13,519 nucleotides of DNA from CAZYTX01 sp964650485 (GCA_964650485.1 CAZYTX010000073.1:1-13519); one strand, 5' to 3'. Counted from the first letter of the stretch, positions 1 through 6,665 are shown. Notes: generated by a model not told the origin, from the sequence alone. Numbers and translations: made by a program.

Positions 1-127
1 AAAAGTCTGCCGATTAAAAGTGGCATATTGCATCAGTTGCCTGGTCCAATTCACCCGATACTCCCGGCCCGAAAAAAAATGCATTAAAAAACAAAGAATT
101 ATGAAATCACCCCATTGTTTATACTAT

Positions 128-143
128 CGGCATCAATAATGCT
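128..143 (+). promoter_or_regulatory. candidate sigma-54 (-24/-12) promoter of the selenoflavoprotein-metVF operon
   Basis: The sequence CGGCAT-N5-ATGCT places GG at 129-130 and GC at 141-142, the exact 12-nt offset needed for -24/-12 recognition by sigma-54. Compared with the consensus TGGCACG-N4-TTGC it keeps GGCA and TGC but has several mismatches, so the match is weak by sequence alone. It would start transcription near 154 and give a leader of about 57 nt before the ATG at 211. A sigma-54 activator gene lies just downstream of the operon (3428-4828), which raises the prior. No clear activator binding site was recognised in 1-127, and no convincing sigma-70 promoter was seen. Confidence 0.35.
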
Positions 144-210
144 TGATTGTTAACTTAGAGAAGCAGCAGTATAGAGAAGTTTCCAGAGAGCATAGAAAGA
201 GGGAAGTAAC

Positions 211-1566
211 ATGAAAAAAGGCGAGAAGTTGGTGGTTATCGGTTGCGGTGGAGTGGGCGGTCCCGCGGCCATGCTTACGAAAAAACTCATGCCCCATGTG
301 GAAGTCACCGTGATCAGGGAGGAGAAGAGGTTCATTGTAAGGTGAGCGCTTCCACACGTGGTGGCCGGTCTGGTCACAGGCGAATCCATCGTAAATCCCG
401 ACAGGATGTTCAAAGACAATGGCATCAACTCGATTATTGATCGGGTGGAGAGCGTGGACCCGGAAAGGCGTGAAGTCACTCTTGCTGGCGGGGATAAGAC
501 ACCCTATGACAAGCTGGTGCTGGGCGTGGGATCAAGACCTTTTATGCCCCCGATTGAAGGCGCCGATCTTGCGGGAGTATTCACCCTGCGCCGACTTAAA
601 GACGCCGAGAACATAAAAAAGTTCATAGAGGATAGAGACGTTCGCAAACTGGCGTTTATAGGGGCCGGCTTCATCAGCATGGAGCAGGCCACCCTTCTGA
701 TGGAGAACGCTCCAGGAAAGTACGAAGTCAGTATAATCGAGCTTTTAGGACATCCGCTTCCGCTCATGATTGACGCGGAGATGGGCGCTGGAGTCCAGGA
801 TTACCTGAAGGAGAAGGGCCTGAATCTCCTGATGGGCGAAAAGGTGACGAAAATCCTGGAAAAGGACGGCAGTGTCTCGGGGGTGAAGCTGGCCTCAGGC
901 GAGAGCGTACCCGCGGACATGGTGTTCATGAACGTGGGGGCGAGGCCCAACCTGGAGCTGGCCAAACAGATGGGCCTCGAGCTGGGCAGGTTCGGCATAA
1001 AGGTGAACAAGTTCCTTGAGACCTCCAATCCCGATGTCATGGCCGCGGGAGATTGCATAGAGAACATCCATTTCGTTACTAAAAAGGCCGCGCCCATCCA
1101 GTTGCGCGGGCCCGCGGTCATCCAGGGCCGTCTGGTGGCCAAGAGGCTTGCCGGCTTTGAGATTCCCTTTCCGGGAGTGTCCGGCGCAAGTGCGGTCAGG
1201 CTGTTCGACAAGTACATCGCGGCCACCGGGCTGACCGAGGAGGGGGCGCAGAAGGAGAATTTCGACACCGTCTGCGCGACGGTTGATTCCCGGAGCAAGC
1301 ACAACATGATCCCGGGCAAGAAGCCCTGGACATTGAAGCTGGTGTTCGACAGGGAGAGCCAGAAGCTCCTCGGCGGCCAGATCATTAGTGACGACGTGGC
1401 CCCGGCCAAGGAGATTGACACGGTCAATGCCCTGATCCTGGGAGAGAAGACCATAGAAGACCTGACCACTCTCATGTGCGCCGGGAACCCTGATTGCTCT
1501 TCCGAGCCCAGCGCGGAACCAATCACCATCGCGGCGGAACAGGCACTACAGAAGCTTAATAAGTAA
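211..1566 (+). CDS. selenocysteine-containing FAD/NAD(P)H disulfide-reductase-family flavoprotein (CoA-disulfide reductase / NADH oxidase-like), UGA = Sec45
   Basis: This is a 451-residue class I pyridine nucleotide-disulfide oxidoreductase read through an in-frame TGA at 343-345 (codon 45). Start ATG 211 follows a GAGGGAAG ribosome site. Before the TGA are the FAD motif GxGxxG (G11-G16) and the strand ending in Glu37/38. After it come the NAD(P)H motif GAGFIS (151-156), the second FAD motif AAGDC (278-282) and a dimerisation domain. The context F-I-V-R-U-A-L-P-H-V aligns with S. aureus CoA-disulfide reductase S-F-A-N-C-A-L-P-Y-V, so Sec replaces the redox-active Cys. Total length fits the family (about 440-450). 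The two catalytic Tyr of CoA-disulfide reductase do not appear conserved; the C-terminal stretch has C423 and C429 instead. It lies 20 nt before metV and 50 nt further upstream of the pair metVF, so a role as NAD(P)H-oxidising partner of methylene-THF reductase is inferred. A pseudogene is the alternative, but there is no other lesion. Without Sec reading the gene would start at GTG 358 and lack its FAD motif. Confidence 0.85.
361..377 (+). promoter_or_regulatory. bacterial SECIS-like hairpin directing Sec insertion at TGA 343-345
   Basis: Fifteen nucleotides after the TGA, GUGGCC (361-366) pairs with GGUCAC (372-377) in a six-base-pair stem with one G-U pair. It closes a five-nucleotide loop, GGUCU (367-371). 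From memory, the E. coli fdhF SECIS has the apical loop AGGUCU, in which a G and the adjacent U contact SelB. Here the loop sits 22 nt after the UGA, against about 19 in fdhF. The hairpin lies inside the reading frame, as bacterial SECIS elements do. The lower stem is poor and no clear bulged U was identified. A competing local helix (CCAC 352-355 with GTGG 361-364) is possible. Confidence 0.65.
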
Positions 1567-1586
1567 CCGGGAAGGGAGGACTTGCC

Positions 1587-2303
1587 ATGCATGCAACCAT
1601 CCAGAAGCCCATTGACGAGATTACGGGCTACCTGAGAGATGGGGAGAAAGTTTTTGTCGTGGGCTGCGGGAACTGCGCGGAGAAGTGCCACTCCGGAGGA
1701 GAGCCGGAGTGCAGGGAAATGGTCGAGCGCCTCGAGAAGCGTGGCGTGAGCGTGACCGGATGGGCCTGCTCTAAAAGCGGGGTAAGTCTCTGCAAGCTGG
1801 CAGTGGCCAAAAAGCTTTTGAACGAAGAGCACCCGAAGGAAGTTGAAAAGGCGGATTCTTTTCTGATACTGGCATGCGGCCAGGGCATCCACACGGTCAT
1901 GGACGCGACCGATGGAGGCGAGGTGCACCCGGGATGCGACACCATATTCGGGGGCGAGACCATAAAAGATGAATTCATTACCGAGTATTGCTCGCTCTGC
2001 GGCGAGTGCATTGTCGAGTACACCGGCGGCCTGTGCCCCCTGACCATCTGTGGAAAGGGATTGCTCAACGGCCCCTGCGGCGGGGCCAAGGACGGCAAGT
2101 GCGAGGTCGACCCCGAACGTGACTGCGGCTGGATACTGATCTACGAGCGGTTGAAGAAGCTTGGGCGCCTGGACATGATGAAACAGTATATGGAGCCCAA
2201 AGACAATTCCAAGTGGAGCAGACCCCGGAGCCTCTCCATGGAGGGCAGCAAAGCGACCTTCAGGTCCCTGGCCGGGGACCATGTGGTGGACAGGTCGGCA
2301 TGA
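1587..2303 (+). CDS. metV: MetV: zinc/Fe-S subunit of methylene-tetrahydrofolate reductase (MTHFR_C family)
   Basis: This 238-residue protein has 16 cysteines, including CGNCAEKC (27-34), CSLCGEC (135-141) and the family signature GPCGG (162-166) followed by GxCEV (170-174) and CGW (180-182). That signature marks the C-terminal methylene-THF-reductase domain found as the separate MetV subunit in acetogens, where it binds MetF and metal clusters and passes electrons to the MetF flavin. The ATG at 1587 has a strong GGGAGGA site 7 nt upstream; an ATG 4 nt later is out of frame. It lies 20 nt after the selenoflavoprotein gene and 30 nt before metF, so the three are probably co-transcribed. The N-terminal half (about 1-115), with its own Cys cluster, probably binds another cluster or docks the electron-donating partner; this is inference. 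Confidence 0.9.
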   Translation: MHATIQKPIDEITGYLRDGEKVFVVGCGNCAEKCHSGGEPECREMVERLEKRGVSVTGWACSKSGVSLCKLAVAKKLLNEEHPKEVEKADSFLILACGQGIHTVMDATDGGEVHPGCDTIFGGETIKDEFITEYCSLCGECIVEYTGGLCPLTICGKGLLNGPCGGAKDGKCEVDPERDCGWILIYERLKKLGRLDMMKQYMEPKDNSKWSRPRSLSMEGSKATFRSLAGDHVVDRSA

Positions 2304-2333
2304 CCCGAGCTTTGATCTGAAAGGAGTTATTCG

Positions 2334-3239
2334 ATGAAACTTACCGAGCTGTTTGACAAAGGCGAGTTCGTGGTGACCAGCGAGGTCGGCCCGGCCAAGG
2401 GGGCCATCCCCCGGGACTTTTCCGTGATCAGCAACTGCGTGCGGGAGGCGCGGCACCTTCTGGGGTGCGTACAGGCGGTGAACGTGACCGACAACCAGAG
2501 CGCGGTCATGCGGCTGGGATCGCTCGCAGCCTGCATGCGCCTCAAGCAGGTGGGGTTCGAGCCCATATACCAGCTCACCTGCCGCGATAGAAACCGGCTG
2601 GCCCTCCAGTCCGACATCCTCACCGCCTACTCAATGGGAATAGACAACATGCTGCTTCTCACCGGCGATCACATAAAGCTCGGCGACCACAAGGCGGCAA
2701 AGCCGGTGTTCGACTTTGACTCGGTCCAGCTCATCAAGATCGCAAGCGGCCTGCGCAACGGCCACGACATGGTGGGAAACGAGCTCACCCACTCGCCGGA
2801 CATGGCCATCGCCGCGGTGGTCACACCCCAGTTCGAGCCCATGGAGCTGCAGCTCATGAAGATGGAGAAGAAGATCGAATCGGGCGCGGAGTTCTTCCAG
2901 ACACAGGCGGTTTACGACCCGGTGCTTTTCGAGGAGTTCATAAAAAAGACCGACGGGTTCGGCCGGCCCATACAGCTCGGCATGGTGCTGGTCAAGTCCG
3001 CGGCCATGGCCAAGTTCATGAACGAGAACATAGCCGGCATACAGGTGCCGGAGTCATGGATCAAGGAGATGAACTCCGTGGCAAAGGAGGACCGCAAAAA
3101 GAAATGCGCGGAGATGACCGCAAGGCTCCTTCGCGAGCTCCGGCCCATGATACAGGGCGTGCACCTCATGCCCCTGGGCTGGACGGACATAGTGCCGGAC
3201 ATACTGGAGCAAGCGGACATAAGAATATGTGAGCAATAA
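2334..3239 (+). CDS. metF: methylene-tetrahydrofolate reductase catalytic subunit MetF
   Basis: MetF reduces 5,10-methylene-THF to 5-methyl-THF with its FAD, in the methyl branch of the Wood-Ljungdahl pathway or, in reverse, in C1 oxidation. The 301-residue protein is a TIM-barrel of normal length. Recognisable family sites are SEVGP (16-20) with the probable catalytic Glu17, VNVTDNQSAVMR (49-60), QLTCRDRNR (80-88), TGDH (110-113) and the FFQTQ strand. The start has an AAGGAG site (2321-2326) 7 nt upstream. It is the third gene of the flavoprotein-metV-metF set. Like acetogen MetF it is paired with MetV and so probably does not take NADH directly; the upstream selenoflavoprotein is the best candidate donor within the window. 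No HdrABC, MvhD or RnfC2 genes are seen nearby. The gene ends immediately before a structured intergenic region. Confidence 0.93.
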   Translation: MKLTELFDKGEFVVTSEVGPAKGAIPRDFSVISNCVREARHLLGCVQAVNVTDNQSAVMRLGSLAACMRLKQVGFEPIYQLTCRDRNRLALQSDILTAYSMGIDNMLLLTGDHIKLGDHKAAKPVFDFDSVQLIKIASGLRNGHDMVGNELTHSPDMAIAAVVTPQFEPMELQLMKMEKKIESGAEFFQTQAVYDPVLFEEFIKKTDGFGRPIQLGMVLVKSAAMAKFMNENIAGIQVPESWIKEMNSVAKEDRKKKCAEMTARLLRELRPMIQGVHLMPLGWTDIVPDILEQADIRICEQ

Positions 3240-3294
3240 AATGACAATATTAGCTGCGTGGATTTAATGGGTATTACTCCATGAACACGCGGCG

Positions 3295-3380
3295 GGGGGC
3301 GCCTTTCCGTGGAAAGACTAGAGTATCCGAAAATGGCCTCGGAAGTCTTTCCATGCTAAAAGCTTGCGCCCCCTTTATTT
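3295..3380 (+). terminator. large nested inverted repeat after metF, probable terminator or structured RNA
   Basis: Three inverted-repeat layers are nested here. The outer pair is GGGGGCGC (3295-3302) with GCGCCCCC (3366-3373), followed by TTTATTT. The middle pair is TGGAAAGACT (3310-3319) with AGTCTTTCCA (3344-3353), a perfect 10 bp. The inner pair is TCCGA (3326-3330) with TCGGA (3339-3343), closing an 8-nt loop. Internal bulges separate the layers. CTTTC at 3303-3307 can also pair with GAAAG at 3312-3316, so two mutually exclusive folds exist. The T-rich tail after the outer stem fits an intrinsic terminator for the metVF operon, but the size and layering are unusual for a plain terminator. 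A miniature mobile repeat is the other reading. Confidence 0.6.
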
Positions 3381-3427
3381 CGAGCAGCCCTTGAATTGGC
3401 TTTTTACTTGTTATAACAATAGTACTG

Positions 3428-4828
3428 GTGAATAAATTTACCAGAAGAAAAGGCAAGCTGTGCCTGGAGAACCTCTCCCCGGAGCGGTTCGAGATCGTGA
3501 TCAACAGCATCGCCGACGGGGTGTTCACCGTTGACCGAGACTTCAGGATAAACTGCTTCAACCGGGCCGCCGCGGAGATCACCGGAGTTCCCAGGGAGGA
3601 GGCCATCGGCAGGCACTGCTACGAGGTGTTCAAGGCCAACATATGCAGGACAGCGTGCGCGCTGCGCTTCACCATGGAGACCGGCAAGCCCCTGGTTGAC
3701 CTTGCCATAACCATCCAGAACGCCAACGAGGGCACCATACCTGTGAGTATCTCAGCTTCCCTCATGCGGGACGAACAGGGCGAGGTCATAGGCGCGGTGG
3801 AGACCTTCCGGGACCTGTCACTGGTGGAAGAGCTCAGAAAGGAGCTTAAAAAGGAGCACACCTTCCATGACATAATCTCCAAGAGCCTGAATATGAAAAA
3901 GATATTCGACGTGCTACCAACCATTGCCAGGAGCGACTCCACCGTGCTCATCCAGGGCGAGTCCGGCACTGGCAAGGAGCTCTTGGCAAGGGCCCTGCAC
4001 AACTTGAGCCTCAGGCGCGACAAGCCGCTTATAACCTTGAACTGCTCGGCACTGCCCGACACCCTTCTCGAGTCCGAGCTGTTCGGGTATGAGAAAGGGG
4101 CCTTTACCGGGGCCACAAAATCAAAGCCGGGAAGGTTCGCGCTAGCCGACCAGGGCACCCTGTTCCTGGACGAGATCGGCGACATATCTTCCTCCATGCA
4201 GGCCAAGATATTAAGGGTGCTGGAAGAAAAAACCTATGAGCCCCTGGGCGGCACAAAGTCGGCGCATGCGGACGTGCGCTTCGTGGCGGCCACAAACCAT
4301 GACCTGGAAGCTCTTACCAGGGAAGGCGGCTTCCGGGAGGACCTCTACTATCGCATCAACGTGATCAAGATAGAGTTGCCGCCACTTCGAGAAAGAAAAG
4401 AGGACATTCCCTTGCTGGTGGACCAGTGCATAAAAAAGAACAACCTGGTCGCCGGCAAGGAGATAAACGGTGTGGCCAAGGACTGCATGCAGGTGCTCAT
4501 GAACTACGATTACCCGGGCAACGTCCGCGAGCTCGAGAACATTATCGAGCACGCATGCGTGCTCTGTCCGGTGGGCCCCCTGCTCATTGATTACCTCCCT
4601 CATTACTTGGCGTCCGGCGAATCATATCAGGATGAAAGGGAATCCGCCCGGCAGCCGGTTGAAACCAGCCTCACCATAGAAGAGATGGAATCCCGCCTCA
4701 TCAGGTCCGCGCTCGAACGCAACAACGGCAACCGTGCAAAGGCAGCCAATGACCTTGGAATCCACAAGACCACCCTATACCGGAAGATGAAAAGGCTGGG
4801 GATCAATCATTCCGCCACAGGCACGTAA
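3428..4828 (+). CDS. sigma-54-dependent transcriptional activator (PAS-AAA+-Fis)
   Basis: This is a 466-residue enhancer-binding protein that would remodel sigma-54 RNA polymerase at -24/-12 promoters. An N-terminal PAS domain (about 14-130) carries HCYEVF and ANICRTACALR, a cysteine pair common in this type of PAS sensor and possibly redox or metal responsive. The AAA+ domain (about 145-370) has Walker A GESGTGKE (177-184), the sigma-54 contact loop GAFTGA (224-229), Walker B LDEIG around D248/E249 and the FREDLYYR arginine region (302-309). A Fis-type HTH ends the protein (about 418-460). There is no receiver domain and no membrane segment, so it probably senses a cytoplasmic signal. The start is GTG 3428 without a visible ribosome site; an upstream in-frame TGA at 3392 leaves little room for another. 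It follows the metVF operon in the same direction, and its 3' end overlaps the opposing methyltransferase gene by 22 bp. Confidence 0.95.
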   Translation: MNKFTRRKGKLCLENLSPERFEIVINSIADGVFTVDRDFRINCFNRAAAEITGVPREEAIGRHCYEVFKANICRTACALRFTMETGKPLVDLAITIQNANEGTIPVSISASLMRDEQGEVIGAVETFRDLSLVEELRKELKKEHTFHDIISKSLNMKKIFDVLPTIARSDSTVLIQGESGTGKELLARALHNLSLRRDKPLITLNCSALPDTLLESELFGYEKGAFTGATKSKPGRFALADQGTLFLDEIGDISSSMQAKILRVLEEKTYEPLGGTKSAHADVRFVAATNHDLEALTREGGFREDLYYRINVIKIELPPLRERKEDIPLLVDQCIKKNNLVAGKEINGVAKDCMQVLMNYDYPGNVRELENIIEHACVLCPVGPLLIDYLPHYLASGESYQDERESARQPVETSLTIEEMESRLIRSALERNNGNRAKAANDLGIHKTTLYRKMKRLGINHSATGT

Positions 4829-5514
4829 ATGAACTTCATGCCCGCAAAGCCGGCTCCTTTAGCTGCTCGAGGTGAAATTCGCATCGAACCGGCCAATGGT
4901 TGGTCAGGCGCGGTGAAAAGGCAGCTCGCCGCCCGCTCGAAGTAAAAGCCCGCGGCCGATGCCATGTAAAGCGCTTTTTCCGAGGTGTAAAACCGGGCCC
5001 GTGAATAAACAGGGTGACCCTCGATACCTTTCTGCTCATAGAGCTCTGCCCACTTGCTTTCAGCAGGGATCATGCCCAGGACCAGGCAGCCGTTATTTTT
5101 CAGGACCCGGGTGCATTCGACAAAGACCTTTTCCGGGTCAAAAAGAAAGCACAGCGTTGTCACCATCAGCACCCCGTCAAATACATCGTCAGGATAAGGC
5201 AACTCTTCGCCGGCCCCCTTGCGGACTAGAATCCCGCGGCTTCCGGCCATCTCCAGCATGGACGGGGAGGGATCAACACCCTCCTGAACGTCGAGCGCTT
5301 GTGCAAAACGGCCGCTCCCCACTCCCACCTCCAGCCACGCCTTTCCCGCTCCATTCATAAGCTCCCTCAGGCAAGCGGTCTCCACGGAAAAGATGGCCCT
5401 GCCCCTGGGGGTCTCGAACCATTGGTCGTACTTTTCGGCCAGTTGCTCAAATGGGTTCTCTCCTTGCATGCCGGACCCAGGCAGGAATGCCTCTTTAAAA
5501 GCTTCCACTTGCAT
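4807..5514 (-). CDS. class I SAM-dependent methyltransferase (Methyltransf_11 type)
   Basis: This 235-residue protein has the Rossmann methyltransferase layout: motif I LEVGVGSGRF (61-70), an acidic residue after strand 2 with DPSPSML (81-87), the LPYPDDVFDGV region (105-115) and post-motif RVLKNNGCLVLGMI. The substrate cannot be told from sequence. The start at 5514 is supported by an AAGG element about 9 nt upstream; Met16 is an alternative. It begins 11 nt after the stop of the tandem DsrC-like gene, so the two are probably one transcript on the minus strand. The 3' end overlaps the convergent activator gene by 22 bp, leaving no room for a terminator between them. A link to sulfur or C1 metabolism is suggested only by neighbourhood. 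Confidence 0.88.
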   Translation of the reverse strand: MQVEAFKEAFLPGSGMQGENPFEQLAEKYDQWFETPRGRAIFSVETACLRELMNGAGKAWLEVGVGSGRFAQALDVQEGVDPSPSMLEMAGSRGILVRKGAGEELPYPDDVFDGVLMVTTLCFLFDPEKVFVECTRVLKNNGCLVLGMIPAESKWAELYEQKGIEGHPVYSRARFYTSEKALYMASAAGFYFERAASCLFTAPDQPLAGSMRISPRAAKGAGFAGMKFIYVPVAE

Positions 5515-5525
5515 TAGAACATACC

Positions 5526-6182
5526 TTACCTCACCCGCAAGCCAGCGATCTTGACCGCGCCCCGGTGATACCCATCCGGGAAGAACCTTTCGCAGTCCTT
5601 AATCTCCAGTTGATTGGCCTCACAACATTCATACACGGTGGGCACTGCCCCCTTCTCATAAAAATAATCCCGGATAAAATAGAGTATCTGCCAGTGCTTC
5701 TCGGAAAGCCCTCCTGGCACCTTCATCTCGTGAGCCTTGTGCAGAGCGAAGTTTTCGTCCCACTGAGTGGGATCAAGCAAAAACCCGCGCACGTCAACCT
5801 GATATACCTTTGCCTCCCCGGGTGTTTCGACCTTCTTGGAAGAGACCTCCGGCCATGAGTACTTCACATACCCCTCCATGTAGGTCAGCCCGGCAAGCTT
5901 GCACGCGCCCCGCAAGTAGCCGGCGGGGAATAGACCTTTAAGGTCCGTGAGCGAGAGTCCGTTTGCCCGGCAGGTCTCATAGACCAGGGGACAGACCCCT
6001 TTTTCATTAAATGAGTTCCGTATGAAATCAATAACCTTCCAATGCTTCTTGGTAAGACCGCCCTTTATCCCGGCCTCGGGCGCCGTTTTTTCTGCAAAGT
6101 CTTTGTCCCACTGCTCGTGGCCTACCAGGAAGCCTTGAGGATCAACAGAGTAGGTTTTTTCACCCAAAGTAATATTCTTCAT
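5526..6182 (-). CDS. tandem DsrC/TusE-like sulfur-carrier-family protein (two fused domains)
   Basis: This 218-residue protein is made of two copies of a DsrC/TusE-like fold. Domain 1 (about 1-110) and domain 2 (about 125-218) repeat the same blocks: VDPQGFL / VDVRGFL, QWDKDFA / QWDENFA, GGLTKKHW / GGLSEKHW, FIRNSFNEKG / FIRDYFYEKG, and FPAGYLRGACKLAGL / FPDGYHRGAVKIAGL. DsrC normally carries two functional Cys: one in GACK-AGL and a penultimate one. Domain 1 keeps the first (C94) but not the C-terminal one; domain 2 has Val210 at that site and ends without a terminal Cys. It cannot act as canonical two-Cys DsrC, so a regulatory or single-Cys carrier role is likely. Other Cys are C64, C71, C186, C187 and C197. 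A good AAAGGGAAG ribosome site precedes ATG 6182. It leads a two-gene unit with the methyltransferase. Confidence 0.88.
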   Translation of the reverse strand: MKNITLGEKTYSVDPQGFLVGHEQWDKDFAEKTAPEAGIKGGLTKKHWKVIDFIRNSFNEKGVCPLVYETCRANGLSLTDLKGLFPAGYLRGACKLAGLTYMEGYVKYSWPEVSSKKVETPGEAKVYQVDVRGFLLDPTQWDENFALHKAHEMKVPGGLSEKHWQILYFIRDYFYEKGAVPTVYECCEANQLEIKDCERFFPDGYHRGAVKIAGLRVR

Positions 6183-6195
6183 GTAATCTTCCCTT

Positions 6196-6219
6196 TCTTA
6201 AGCTAAATATCTCTTAAGA
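6196..6219. repeat. inverted repeat TCTTAAG-N10-CTTAAGA upstream of the DsrC-like gene
   Basis: Perfect 7-bp arms lie at 6196-6202 and 6213-6219 around a 10-bp AT-rich spacer. The repeat ends about 14 bp before the start of the minus-strand DsrC-like gene, just upstream of its ribosome site. The spacing of about one and a half helical turns between arm centres is compatible with a dimeric repressor operator. The long AT spacer and weak arms make a terminator unlikely. No good sigma-70 boxes were recognised beside it. Confidence 0.35.
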
Positions 6220-6539
6220 CCCCTCATCCTATTTAAGGAGCAAAAATTATTCCTTGTCCCGGTCGTCTTTATTTTTCATTAAAAACACCTTTGCATCCAC
6301 GGTCTTTCGTGCCTGGAGCATGGTCAGCAAGGCTTAACCGTTTGTAAATAGCTACCTTCCGGGTCCATCAAAAATAGCAAAACGCTACTTGTCGGCGCCA
6401 TAGAGGCGGCTTCGCTATCCCGCTGTGCTGAGGCCCTGCCGCAACTCCTTGATATGCAAACATTTTAAAAACGGGCTCCCCAACCAGAGGGGATGGTGTC
6501 AGGTCATCGGGGCCTGTTGGCCAAAGCCATGTCCTGTCT

Positions 6540-6665
6540 CTACTCCCTTCCGAGGAGGAAGTCCAGGAGCCCCCTTCCGGCGACCGGGAAGCCGAGGTTA
6601 AGGGCACCCGAGCACAGGGCCAGACCCGCTCCCAAAAGCCCCGCCAGCAGCACCAGCGAAGACAT
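6540..6665 (-). CDS. possible 41-residue hydrophobic membrane peptide
   Basis: On the minus strand an ATG at 6665, with AGGAG about 9 nt upstream, opens a 41-codon frame ending in TAG at 6540-6542. The product is almost entirely hydrophobic or small, beginning MSSLVLLAGLLGAGLALC, with a Gly/Phe/Leu-rich second half and a charged end (LGRE). It could be a small membrane protein with one or two helices. The reading frame is open further upstream, but the good ribosome site picks this Met. GC-rich DNA readily gives such frames by chance and no homolog is recognised. It could also be the remnant of a larger decayed gene. Confidence 0.3.
   Translation of the reverse strand: MSSLVLLAGLLGAGLALCSGALNLGFPVAGRGLLDFLLGRE

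Noticed and set aside
358..1566. Flavoprotein gene starting at GTG 358
   Set aside because: This start removes the FAD GxGxxG motif and the active site, has no ribosome site, and is only the part downstream of the Sec codon.
211..1566. Flavoprotein as a nonsense-mutated pseudogene
   Set aside because: There is one TGA only, exactly at the catalytic Cys codon, with a SECIS-like hairpin after it and an intact frame elsewhere.
801..2456. Long minus-strand open frame of 551 codons opposite the flavoprotein and metV
   Set aside because: It is antisense to two well-supported genes, has a low-complexity His/Ala/Arg-rich translation without any family pattern, and is an expected shadow in GC-rich coding DNA.
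3241..3267. Eight-codon ORF right after the metF stop as a leader peptide
   Set aside because: It has no ribosome site or codon pattern typical of attenuation, and short frames like this are common by chance.
3396..3411. Sigma-54-like TTGGC-N7-TTGT just before the activator gene
   Set aside because: The GC of the -12 box is missing, and the implied transcript start would lie only about 5 nt before the GTG.
6374..6440. Possible c-di-GMP or other riboswitch from short hairpins and a GCGAAGCC-like stretch on the minus strand
   Set aside because: The conserved core and the pairing scheme of the known class could not be matched; stems are only 4-5 bp.
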